Shown here: piece after piece, positions 1 to 5,978 of the stretch
Layout of the letters: the number at the start of each line of letters is the position of its first letter
Position numbering within the stretch: the stretch's first letter is position 1
Assembly: GCA_002348825.1 (NCBI GenBank)
Contig: DEBN01000142.1
Coordinates: 1 to 7,504 of the forward strand
Reading direction: 5' to 3'
Origin: Gammaproteobacteria bacterium UBA2955
GTDB lineage: Bacteria > Pseudomonadota > Gammaproteobacteria > Pseudomonadales > Azotimanducaceae
Length of the DNA: 7,504 bases
Notes under the pieces: model-generated
What the model was told of the DNA's origin: nothing
Seen by the model: the letters and a program-made list of their open reading frames with translations, nothing else
Database searches by the model: none
Translations under genes and position numbers: made by a program

Positions 1-1
1 G

Positions 2-700
2 GTGGCTGGTGGTGCTTTGAGTGGCCGTAAGATGCCCGTCGCCGATGGCGGCATAGCGAACTTTGCCGTAGTAGTTGCTGCCAGCGATCAAGGTGATGGG
101 GCGAGCATGTATTTAGTCGAACTGGATCAGGCGGGAGTTACTCGAGAATCAGTGCGGACTCTGGATTTCACCCGCGGTCACGCGGTTTTAGAGTTCGCCG
201 ATGCTCAAGCCGAACTGCTTGGCGGTGACGGGGCCGGTTGGTCGGCCATGGAGAGTTTGCTCGACCGAGCGGCGGTACTTTTCGCCTGGGAGCAGGTTGG
301 GTTAGCCGACGCCGCGCTCGAGCAGGCAAGGGATTACGCCATGGGCCGTTATGCCTTTGGGCGCTCTATTGCCTCCTATCAGGCGATCAAACATAAGCTT
401 GCCGGCATGTACGTGAAGAATACCTTGGCGCGCAGCAACTGCTACTACGGCGCCTGGGCGCTGGACAGCGGCAGTTCTGAATTGGCGCTGGCTGCGGCAA
501 CTGCAAGGGTAGGCGCGATTCAAGCAGCGGTGCATGCAGCGGAGGAAAATGTGCAAACCCACGGTGGTATGGGCTTTACCTGGGAGTTCGATTGTCAGTT
601 TTATTACCGCCGAGCGAAATTGCTCAGCGTCAACATTGGCAGTGAAGGGTATTGGCAAGACAAACTGATCACCGCCTACGAACAGACCAACGCCGCATAA
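2..700 (+). CDS. Acyl-CoA dehydrogenase, C-terminal part (5' end outside window); probable non-catalytic partner subunit
   Basis: The reading frame is open from the left edge and ends at TAA 698-700. About 233 codons are present, against roughly 370-400 in the full family, so the N-terminal helical domain is missing. The visible part starts in the middle beta-domain (LSGRKMPVADG, about codons 6-16) and runs through the C-terminal four-helix domain. The FAD/dimer motif RYAFGRSI is at codons 116-123, QAIKHKLAGM at 127-136, and HGGMGFTWE at 187-195, all typical of acyl-CoA dehydrogenases, which use FAD to make trans-2-enoyl-CoA. At the position of the usual C-terminal catalytic Glu (YEGT in MCAD) the sequence reads N-I-G-S. 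At the alternative isovaleryl/long-chain position it has Asp (LLDRAAV, codon 88), not Glu. I therefore infer a structural partner of the complete dehydrogenase 45 bases downstream, as in alpha2beta2 steroid side-chain dehydrogenases. The family is certain; the substrate is unknown. Confidence 0.93.
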   Translation: MAGGALSGRKMPVADGGIANFAVVVAASDQGDGASMYLVELDQAGVTRESVRTLDFTRGHAVLEFADAQAELLGGDGAGWSAMESLLDRAAVLFAWEQVGLADAALEQARDYAMGRYAFGRSIASYQAIKHKLAGMYVKNTLARSNCYYGAWALDSGSSELALAAATARVGAIQAAVHAAEENVQTHGGMGFTWEFDCQFYYRRAKLLSVNIGSEGYWQDKLITAYEQTNAA

Positions 701-732
701 GCTGCGTATACACATAAGCGATAGAGATAAAA

Positions 733-737
733 AAGGA
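733..737 (+). promoter_or_regulatory. Ribosome binding site of the second acyl-CoA dehydrogenase
   Basis: AAGGA lies 8 bases before the ATG at 746, in an A-rich leader. This fixes the start of the downstream gene and shows it is translated independently of the upstream dehydrogenase, despite only 45 bases between them. Confidence 0.75.
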
Positions 738-745
738 CGAATACA

Positions 746-1957
746 ATGGATTTTAATGACTCAAAAGAAGAAGCAGCGTTTCGCGCTGAAGCAGCGGCTT
801 GGTTGCAAGCCAATGTACCGAGCAAAGACGAAGTCGCTGGCCTAGATGACATCGCTGCGGCGAAGCTGTGGCAAAAGCGTAAATACGATGCGGGTTGGGC
901 GTGCATTCGCTGGGACAAAGAGTTCGGCGGTCGCGGCGCGAGCGCCATAGAACAAGTGATCTGGAACCAAGAAGAAGCGAAATACGATGTGCCCGCAGGG
1001 TTTTTTGTTATTGGACAAGGCATGGCGGCGCCTACTCTAATGACTTGGGGTCAGCCAGAGCACCATGCGCGCTATCTGCCGAAACTGGCCAGCGGCGAAG
1101 AAATTTGGTGCCAGCTGTTCTCTGAGCCTGCAGGCGGGTCGGACCTTGCGGCTCTGCGTACCAAGGCAGAGCGCGATGGGGACGATTGGGTCATTAACGG
1201 CCAAAAAATTTGGACCTCGGGAGCACATTATTCCGATTACGGCATTCTGGTCGTGCGCACAGATCCGAATGTGCCCAAGCATAAGGGCTTGAGCTATTTC
1301 TTCTTGGACATGAAGTCGCCGGGTGTGGAGATAAAGCCCATCAAGCAGTTAACCGGAGGAGCGGGCTTCAATGAGGTGTACTTCACCGATGTGCGTATTC
1401 CGGACAGCCAGCGTTTAGGGGAGGTCGGACAAGGTTGGCAAGTTGCGCTGACGACGTTAATGAATGAGCGCGCCGCTATTGGTGGTGGCGGTGCTGGAGT
1501 GAATGTGGAAACGGCCTATCGCATTGCCAACGAAGTGATGATTGACGACAAACCCGCGATCGCCGACAGTGCTGTGCGAGCTAAGTTGGCGAACTGGTAT
1601 GTGCAGGAATCCGGCTTGCGATTCACTGGCTATCGCTCCATGACGGCCATGTCGCGTGGCGAGATCCCGGGACCGGAAAACTCTATTGGCAAGCTTGTGG
1701 GTGCACCAAAGACCCAAGAAATGGCTTCCTTTTGTATGGACTTGCTGGAAATGAGCGGCGCGGTTTGGGATGAAAACCTGTCAAAAGAAGCAGGCATGTT
1801 GCAATTGACCTATATGGGTGCGCCCGGCGGACGAATCGCTGGAGGCACGGATGAAATTATGGCCAACATTATTGCCGAGCGGGTATTAGGTATGCCTCAA
1901 GAGCCGCGCATGGATAAAGGTATGGCATTCACCGAGGTGCCCACAGGCGGTAACTGA
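746..1957 (+). CDS. Acyl-CoA dehydrogenase, complete; probable catalytic subunit of a heteromeric enzyme
   Basis: This 403-residue protein has all acyl-CoA dehydrogenase domains. The N-terminal helices (1-120) include the WDKEFGGRGAS segment at 56-66. The beta-domain carries the signature LFSEPAGGSDLA (124-135) and the flavin-contacting IWTSGA (155-160). The C-terminal helical domain ends in GRIAGGTDEIMANIIAERVLG (362-382), typical of FadE-type enzymes of bulky-acyl catabolism. The MCAD-type catalytic Glu position is Gly366 (A-G-G-T instead of Y-E-G-T). Glu241 in LMNERAAIGG aligns with the alternative catalytic base of isovaleryl-CoA and long-chain dehydrogenases and of mycobacterial FadE26/ChsE4. 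The start is supported by AAGGA 8 bases upstream and by the normal family N-terminus. It is probably co-transcribed with the dehydrogenase before it and ends at the hairpin near 2014. A role in oxidising a branched, cyclic or sterol-like acyl-CoA is inference; the sequence does not give the substrate. Confidence 0.96.
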   Translation: MDFNDSKEEAAFRAEAAAWLQANVPSKDEVAGLDDIAAAKLWQKRKYDAGWACIRWDKEFGGRGASAIEQVIWNQEEAKYDVPAGFFVIGQGMAAPTLMTWGQPEHHARYLPKLASGEEIWCQLFSEPAGGSDLAALRTKAERDGDDWVINGQKIWTSGAHYSDYGILVVRTDPNVPKHKGLSYFFLDMKSPGVEIKPIKQLTGGAGFNEVYFTDVRIPDSQRLGEVGQGWQVALTTLMNERAAIGGGGAGVNVETAYRIANEVMIDDKPAIADSAVRAKLANWYVQESGLRFTGYRSMTAMSRGEIPGPENSIGKLVGAPKTQEMASFCMDLLEMSGAVWDENLSKEAGMLQLTYMGAPGGRIAGGTDEIMANIIAERVLGMPQEPRMDKGMAFTEVPTGGN

Positions 1958-2013
1958 TCGAGGATTGCAGCTGCAACACCGACGGCATGGCGGTGCAGTA
2001 GTCGTTTAAAAAC

Positions 2014-2037
2014 AAGGGCCCTACGGGCCCTTTTGTT
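2014..2037. terminator. Bidirectional intrinsic terminator between convergent operons
   Basis: A perfect 8-bp stem, AAGGGCCC (2014-2021) pairing with GGGCCCTT (2025-2032), closes a TAC loop. On the + strand it runs into TTTTGTT (2031-2037). On the - strand the stem is followed by TTGTTTTT, from the A-rich stretch 2008-2015. It lies 57 bases after the dehydrogenase stop at 1957 and 41 bases beyond the stop of the convergent MOSC gene at 2073, so it can serve both operons. Confidence 0.88.
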
Positions 2038-2072
2038 GCCGTGTTCACAGCGACGCAATCTAAGGCAGCGGG

Positions 2073-2939
2073 CTAGCTTGCAGGCAGCCACTCCGCGGTA
2101 TCGCCGACCTTGACGTTACCGGGGCGTTCGATGCTCGCGTAAACGCCCAAGTTGCCGTCGTTTTGCTTTACCAAACTTCGCATTACCTTCGGGTCTTTGG
2201 GTAAGTCGGCAAAGCCGTGGGTAGTCATAACGCAGCGTGGGCAGATGGCATTGATGGTCAATATCGCGCTGCCCAGTTGTAGGCGTTTACCGACCCAGTT
2301 GTTTTCGACAAAGCCTTCCGCCTCAGTGTCGAGCACGATGTTCGGGCGGAAACGCCGCACATCGAAATTGCTTTCATCGGTGGCTGCGGCCATGGCGTTC
2401 AAGGAGGCTGTGGTCATGATGAGCAGTGGGAACGCGTCGAAGTAGGTGCCAGGAGAAGACTCGTAGATGAATAGTTCGGCGGGAAACATCGACAGATCTG
2501 GTAGTGGTTCGTCGTCGGTACGGGCGAACAACTCACGGAAGTAGGCCATCTGATCGAAATTGTCTGGGGTGGGCGGACGTTTGTAGTGCTCTATTTGGTT
2601 CGCAGGCAGTAGCGGCCACAGACTGACTGGCTCCCCGATCGCGGTAGACAGAGCTCGATTGACGTTGGGGTCTTGCGAATGTGTGTTGCTCTGGTCCGGA
2701 AGTGTTATGGAAACCGGCGGCGATGGAGTGTGCTCATCAGGTTCAGAGTCGAGCTTGGCATGCATGTCCATGAGCTGTGGAAATCGTTTGCCTCCCTTAA
2801 TACCGCCCCTTTTTTCGTCCTTTACCGTCCAGCAGCGGTCTCCCGGGATTCCGTTGGCCGTTAAGGCGGTGCTGTTGAGGGCGTCTCCACCCATGCTTTT
2901 AACCGGATAGCGATAAAGGCTATTGATACGTGCTTCCAT
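2073..2939 (-). CDS. MOSC-domain protein (YcbX/mARC-like, no ferredoxin domain)
   Basis: This 288-residue protein has the two-part MOSC layout. The N-terminal beta-barrel domain begins with LYRYPVKSMGG (8-18) and GIPGDRCW (30-37). The C-terminal MOSC domain contains RRFRPNIVLD (195-204), WVGKRLQLG (215-223) and the cysteine motif ICPRCVMTTH (232-241), with Cys233 and Cys236. In YcbX and mARC a conserved Cys of this region ligates the molybdenum of the cofactor, and the enzymes reduce N-hydroxylated compounds. Which of the two cysteines does so here is inferred. E. coli YcbX is about 369 residues because of a C-terminal 2Fe-2S domain; this protein ends just after the MOSC fold and would need a separate electron donor. 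A polar, Pro/Ser-rich insert (about 64-93) interrupts the N-terminal domain. The ATG lies 6 bases after the stop of the 97-residue gene upstream, with little Shine-Dalgarno match, which suggests coupled translation. Confidence 0.92.
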   Translation of the reverse strand: MEARINSLYRYPVKSMGGDALNSTALTANGIPGDRCWTVKDEKRGGIKGGKRFPQLMDMHAKLDSEPDEHTPSPPVSITLPDQSNTHSQDPNVNRALSTAIGEPVSLWPLLPANQIEHYKRPPTPDNFDQMAYFRELFARTDDEPLPDLSMFPAELFIYESSPGTYFDAFPLLIMTTASLNAMAAATDESNFDVRRFRPNIVLDTEAEGFVENNWVGKRLQLGSAILTINAICPRCVMTTHGFADLPKDPKVMRSLVKQNDGNLGVYASIERPGNVKVGDTAEWLPAS

Positions 2940-2945
2940 GATGAC

Positions 2946-3239
2946 TCAGTGGCGGATTTGATCGATGCCATTAATCTGGCGAATTAAGCTTTGAGATTTG
3001 CTTAGGATGCGCGTTACCAGAGCGTCGGCAGTACTGGAAAATTTAAAACCCATGGCGTTGGCGGCAGACAGGTCGATGATCGGTCGCGCTAATTCCCAGT
3101 CGTCGTGGGCGCTGATGAGGTGGGTGCGGATGCGGGTAAAATGAGCTCGATAGGTCCATTTTCCCTCGTTTTCTAACTGCACGATCAGTCTATCCAATAA
3201 CGGACCAAGTTCGTTTCGAACCAGAGTTCCCGTTTCCAT
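2946..3239 (-). CDS. Conserved-looking small protein of unknown function (97 aa)
   Basis: I do not recognise this family. The 97-residue product is soluble and probably all-helical. It has no signal peptide, membrane segment, cysteine pair or nucleotide-binding motif, and contains no cysteine. A basic/aromatic stretch (KWTYRAHFTRIRTHLISAHD, 27-46) and a DLSAANAMGFKF segment (56-67) stand out. GAGGAG at 3248-3253 sits 8 bases before the ATG, one of the best ribosome binding sites in the window, so the gene is very likely real. It is followed 6 bases later by the MOSC gene and is preceded by a 60-base gap after the HAD gene. In that gap a TACTAT hexamer (+ strand ATAGTA, about 3262-3267) could be a weak -10 box, but no good -35 accompanies it. 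Co-expression with the MOSC protein is the only functional hint. Confidence 0.8.
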   Translation of the reverse strand: METGTLVRNELGPLLDRLIVQLENEGKWTYRAHFTRIRTHLISAHDDWELARPIIDLSAANAMGFKFSSTADALVTRILSKSQSLIRQINGIDQIRH

Positions 3240-3247
3240 AAAGCGAT

Positions 3248-3253
3248 CTCCTC
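3248..3253 (-). promoter_or_regulatory. Strong ribosome binding site of the 97-residue gene
   Basis: GAGGAG on the - strand lies 8 bases from the ATG at 3239. It confirms the start and contrasts with the poor sites of the other genes in this operon, consistent with independent initiation after the 60-base gap. Confidence 0.75.
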
Positions 3254-3299
3254 GAAGCGTGATAGTAGTTTGCCGCTAGAACGACCGAAAGCCAACGCA

Positions 3300-3959
3300 T
3301 TAAATCACTAGGTTGTGCAGGGACAAACAGTCTTCTAATACCCGAACAGCGCCTGCCTGCCGTAGTGCTGTAGTGTCATTGCTGCCCGTCAGCACACCTA
3401 TACAGTGCATATTCAACGCCGTACCTGCCTGCATATCGAGGGCGCCATCGCCGACCATGATGCTGTGCTCTGGGCGCGCCCCTAGGGCCTGTAAATTATC
3501 CAGCAGGTGACGCGGATCGGGTTTTAGGTGGGTCACGTCATCGCGGGCGTGCAGAGCGTCCACAAACTTCTTTCGATCCGGGAATATTGCCTCTATCGCC
3601 GCTCTGCAATTGCGCGTGACGATACCAATTTTGATGCGCCGTTGGCGCAAGCCGGTGAGCATGGCTTTAACACCAGGGAACACTTCAGTTGCTTCGGCTG
3701 CGGCCATTTCGATGTCTATAATTTTTTGATTTGCCTGCGCTTGATAATGTGCTGCCTGATCGGCGTCGCGTGCCTCCAGCCATTCATAGCCAGCCTCGAT
3801 CACCTCAACGATATAAAGGCTTTCATAAATATTGCTCGGGACTCCCGCTTTGACCGTTAGGTTGACAATTTGCTGGCGCATATCGGCTAAATCAAGGTTT
3901 GGCGCCAGCGTGCCGTCGAAGTCGAATAACACCGCATCGGTTGAGCTGGGTTCAATCAT
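3300..3959 (-). CDS. HAD-superfamily hydrolase, phosphoglycolate phosphatase-like
   Basis: This 219-residue cytoplasmic phosphatase-type protein has all four HAD motifs in order. Motif I is DFDGT (13-17; nucleophile Asp13, acid/base Asp15). The helical cap spans about 20-90. Motif II is IVTRN (113-117; Thr115), motif III is the Lys in KPDP (146-149), and motif IV is VGDGALD (169-175; Asp171 and Asp175 for Mg2+). This is the subfamily IA layout of phosphoglycolate phosphatase and beta-phosphoglucomutase-like enzymes. The substrate cannot be read from the sequence; the long cap with YEWLEARDADQAAHY (58-72) is not one I can assign. Its ATG overlaps the stop of the membrane-protein gene upstream as ATGA (3956-3959), so translation is probably coupled to it. 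Confidence 0.93.
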   Translation of the reverse strand: MIEPSSTDAVLFDFDGTLAPNLDLADMRQQIVNLTVKAGVPSNIYESLYIVEVIEAGYEWLEARDADQAAHYQAQANQKIIDIEMAAAEATEVFPGVKAMLTGLRQRRIKIGIVTRNCRAAIEAIFPDRKKFVDALHARDDVTHLKPDPRHLLDNLQALGARPEHSIMVGDGALDMQAGTALNMHCIGVLTGSNDTTALRQAGAVRVLEDCLSLHNLVI

Positions 3960-4315
3960 GAATTGTCTTTGCTGGAGGCGTTACGCGCGGCCCAACGAGC
4001 TTCATGAGTGGCTGCAATGCGCCGCCGAAAACGCTGCATTAAGGTCCTGCCGATAATAGCGACACTCAGTATGACGATGACCGGATAGGCTGTGGATTCC
4101 ACCCAGAACGGCGACGCGCTATTGATGTGAATGTAGGCCAATGTGCCGCAGGCGATAGCGATAGCCATTAGCGACTGGCTCATAAGGTAGGCGCCCAGCG
4201 CTAACAACAACGGCAGCCAAAGTTGGTGTAAAGCCGTCATTTGATTTAGATCAATGACAAATATGCCCACCAACGTCAGTGCCATGCCGACCAATCTCTC
4301 GGGCAGTGCCGTCAC
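3956..4315 (-). CDS. Small integral membrane protein of unknown function (119 aa)
   Basis: I do not recognise the family. Four hydrophobic segments are visible at about residues 7-21, 31-45, 47-62 and 74-91. They are followed by an Arg-rich cytoplasmic-type tail (RTLMQRFRRRIAATHEAR, 90-107), so the positive-inside rule places the C-terminus in the cytoplasm. The chosen start is GTG at 4315, which overlaps the SDR stop as GTGA (4312-4315). Met11 (4285) is a possible alternative but would cut into the first membrane segment. The gene also overlaps the HAD gene downstream (ATGA), so it sits coupled between two enzyme genes. An accessory or scaffolding role at the membrane for the neighbouring enzymes is only a guess. 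Confidence 0.82.
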   Translation of the reverse strand: MTALPERLVGMALTLVGIFVIDLNQMTALHQLWLPLLLALGAYLMSQSLMAIAIACGTLAYIHINSASPFWVESTAYPVIVILSVAIIGRTLMQRFRRRIAATHEARWAARNASSKDNS

Positions 4316-5088
4316 GTCAAAATATCCAGCTGTCCGCCGTCGATGCGCAGATTCTGGCCATGAATGGCGTTACTTTGTTCGCTACAGAGAAAAGCTACCA
4401 GCGCCGCCACCTCTTCGCGCCGCGTAATGCGTCGCGTCGGGATGTCTGCGGCTACTTTGGCTTCGATTTCTACCCACTGATCGCCCCAGCCCTTCGCCTG
4501 GCCACGCTTTAGATAGGCTGCCTTGACCTCCGGGGTCAAGATGATGCCCGGAGAAACAAGATTTACGCGGACTGCGCTACCTGCTACCTCTTTTGCCAGA
4601 CTCAGGGTCATAGTGGCCAGCGCTCCTTTCGACGCATAGTATGCGGGCATTCGTGAATTAGGCCGCGTAGAACCAACAGTGCCTAAGTTAATGATGCGCG
4701 CCCACGGGCTGGCCAATAGCGCGGGCAGCAGACCCTGAGTAATGCGTTGGGCAGACAGCACATTTTTTTCGAAAGCGCTGTGCCAATCTGCGCTACTGCT
4801 GTCTAACCAAGTGCTCGGATCTGCTCCGCCATAGTTGTTGATGAGAATCTGGACCGAATGATTGGCGCAGGCGTCGAGTAGCGTCTGGCAGCCCGCTTCA
4901 TGACTAATGTCGCCGTGTACCGGTATGCCGGCACCCAACTCTGCTACAGCAGCCGCGGCTTGCTCAGCATCTAAACCGTGCACTAATACCTTCGCGCCTT
5001 CGGCCAGCAGCGTTTCAGCTATGGCGAAGCCCGTGCCGCGGTAGCTTCCGGTGACCAATGCGGTCTTGTCAGCTAAATGAAAGTCCAT
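4312..5088 (-). CDS. Short-chain dehydrogenase/reductase (SDR), FabG-like
   Basis: This 258-residue classical SDR, an NAD(P)H-dependent oxidoreductase, has a Rossmann fold with TGSYRGTG (13-20), the NNYG variant of NNAG (84-87), Asn109 in KNVLSAQ, YYASK (Tyr150, Lys154), SPG at 179-181 and a C-terminal INHG-type region HGQNLRIDGG (243-252). The Ser of the catalytic triad, normally 13 residues before Tyr, is Thr137 (NLGTVGS). Asp40 (HGLD) at the end of the second strand would favour NAD(H), though weakly. The start is set at the Met of MDFHLADKTALVTG, as in the family. The frame stays open upstream to 5226, but that part lacks SDR similarity and would overlap the divergent transporter gene. 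It heads the - strand operon and overlaps the membrane-protein gene by 4 bases. The substrate is unknown. Confidence 0.95.
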   Translation of the reverse strand: MDFHLADKTALVTGSYRGTGFAIAETLLAEGAKVLVHGLDAEQAAAAVAELGAGIPVHGDISHEAGCQTLLDACANHSVQILINNYGGADPSTWLDSSSADWHSAFEKNVLSAQRITQGLLPALLASPWARIINLGTVGSTRPNSRMPAYYASKGALATMTLSLAKEVAGSAVRVNLVSPGIILTPEVKAAYLKRGQAKGWGDQWVEIEAKVAADIPTRRITRREEVAALVAFLCSEQSNAIHGQNLRIDGGQLDILT

Positions 5089-5096
5089 GCTCTGCC

Positions 5097-5102
5097 CATA
5101 TA
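5097..5102 (-). promoter_or_regulatory. Candidate -10 box of the SDR operon
   Basis: TATATG on the - strand ends 8 bases before the SDR ATG at 5088. No convincing -35 is present; TTTACG at 5118-5123 is the nearest match, at 15 bases. If used, transcription would begin at or within a base or two of the start codon, giving a leaderless or nearly leaderless mRNA. This would fit the absence of a Shine-Dalgarno sequence. Prediction only. Confidence 0.3.
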
Positions 5103-5149
5103 CACAATGAAAGAGCACGTAAACATAACAGACCCAGCGTGGTGGGTGT

Positions 5150-5956
5150 GTGAGCGTTGGCGCGTCGTGGCTATGGCACAATGCGGCGGTGGATGTTCCA
5201 GCGCTCATTATTTTTTTACTGATCACCCTGCTCGGTAGCTATATTCAGGCTGTCGCCGGATTTGCTATGGGTATGCTGATCGTTGCGGTGGCTGGAGGCC
5301 TGCGCCTTGTTGAAATCGAAACACTGGCGGCGGTAGTGAGCATTCTCAGTCTGACGAATTCCGCATTGTCTTTGTGGGGCCAGACTCAACATGTGCATTG
5401 GCGGCTGTTTGTATGGTTGGCGGCGGGTCAACTGCCTGCCTTAGTTTTGGGTCTGTATTTTCTTGACCATTTGGGGGCAAACTCTCGCTGGCTGTTGGAA
5501 TTGTGTTTAGGCCTTTTTTTGACCATGGGTGCTTTAGGCATGCTGCTTAAACCAAAGCCGCTGCAGCACGTTTCGCCGTCTTGGGTAGCGTGGTTGACCG
5601 GGCTTTGTGGTGGCACTTTGGGCGGTATGTTTTCTGCCAGTGGTCCGGTGCTTGGGTTGTTTGGCTTCAGTCAGCCGCTGCCGTTAAATGTGATCAGAGC
5701 TACGTTGTTGTCGAGTTTTTTACTCGTTACCAGTTCGCGCACTCTCATGGTTGGTTGGCGCGGGGAGCTTACCGAGCCGGTTTTGCTTATCGTAGCAATG
5801 GCCTTGCCGGTGGTGCTGATAGGGACTTGGTGGGGTCGTATTTTTGCGCCGCCGGTCAGCGACGCGGCGCTAAAAAGAGCGGCGTTCTGGTTAATTCTCG
5901 TGATGGGTGTCTGGGTTGGGGGGACAGCCGTAATGAGTGGTACGCTAGCACGTTAG
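5150..5956 (+). CDS. TauE/SafE-family (sulfite exporter-like) membrane transporter
   Basis: This 268-residue, strongly hydrophobic protein has about eight membrane segments (roughly 16-32, 36-50, 57-76, 85-105, 113-132, 145-171, 181-200, 208-226, 241-261). The family's two-fold internal repeat is visible. The first half has GSYIQAVAGFAMGML (29-43); the second has GGTLGGMFSASGPVLGLFGF (154-173). TauE/SafE proteins move sulfite, sulfoacetate or other organic anions across the inner membrane; no sulfur-metabolism gene is nearby, so the substrate is open. Only GTG starts are available. GTG 5150 is used here; GTG 5189 (MDVPALIIF) gives 255 residues, starts directly before the first membrane segment and is equally plausible. 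It is followed 22 bases later by the acyltransferase, so the two are probably co-transcribed, and it diverges from the SDR operon. Confidence 0.9.
   Translation: MSVGASWLWHNAAVDVPALIIFLLITLLGSYIQAVAGFAMGMLIVAVAGGLRLVEIETLAAVVSILSLTNSALSLWGQTQHVHWRLFVWLAAGQLPALVLGLYFLDHLGANSRWLLELCLGLFLTMGALGMLLKPKPLQHVSPSWVAWLTGLCGGTLGGMFSASGPVLGLFGFSQPLPLNVIRATLLSSFLLVTSSRTLMVGWRGELTEPVLLIVAMALPVVLIGTWWGRIFAPPVSDAALKRAAFWLILVMGVWVGGTAVMSGTLAR
5177..5182 (+). promoter_or_regulatory. Candidate -10 box for the transporter-acyltransferase unit
   Basis: CACAAT ends 6 bases before the alternative GTG start at 5189, so a transcript from it would begin at that codon. TTGGCG (5157-5162) resembles a -35 but the spacing is only 14 bases. 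It would be incompatible with the GTG at 5150 as start. Low-confidence prediction. Confidence 0.25.
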
Positions 5957-5978
5957 TGTAAAGGCGCACTGGCAACGT

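Noticed and set aside
302..715. Long antisense open frame (137 codons) opposite the first dehydrogenase.
   Set aside because: It lies wholly against a clearly recognised gene, has no family signature, and is of the kind expected from codon bias.
3240..3299. Promoter in the 60-base gap before the 97-residue gene.
   Set aside because: A TACTAT hexamer exists but the nearest TTGGCT is 22 bases away; not enough for a separate feature.
5089..5226. In-frame 46-codon N-terminal extension of the SDR gene, running from an ATG at 5226.
   Set aside because: It lacks SDR similarity, is rich in Cys/His/Tyr with no recognisable signal peptide, overlaps the transporter gene, and the canonical SDR N-terminus begins at 5088.
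5581..5961. Alternative + frame of 126 codons inside the transporter gene.
   Set aside because: The overlapping frame carries the second TauE/SafE repeat and continuous membrane segments; the alternative has no coherent features.
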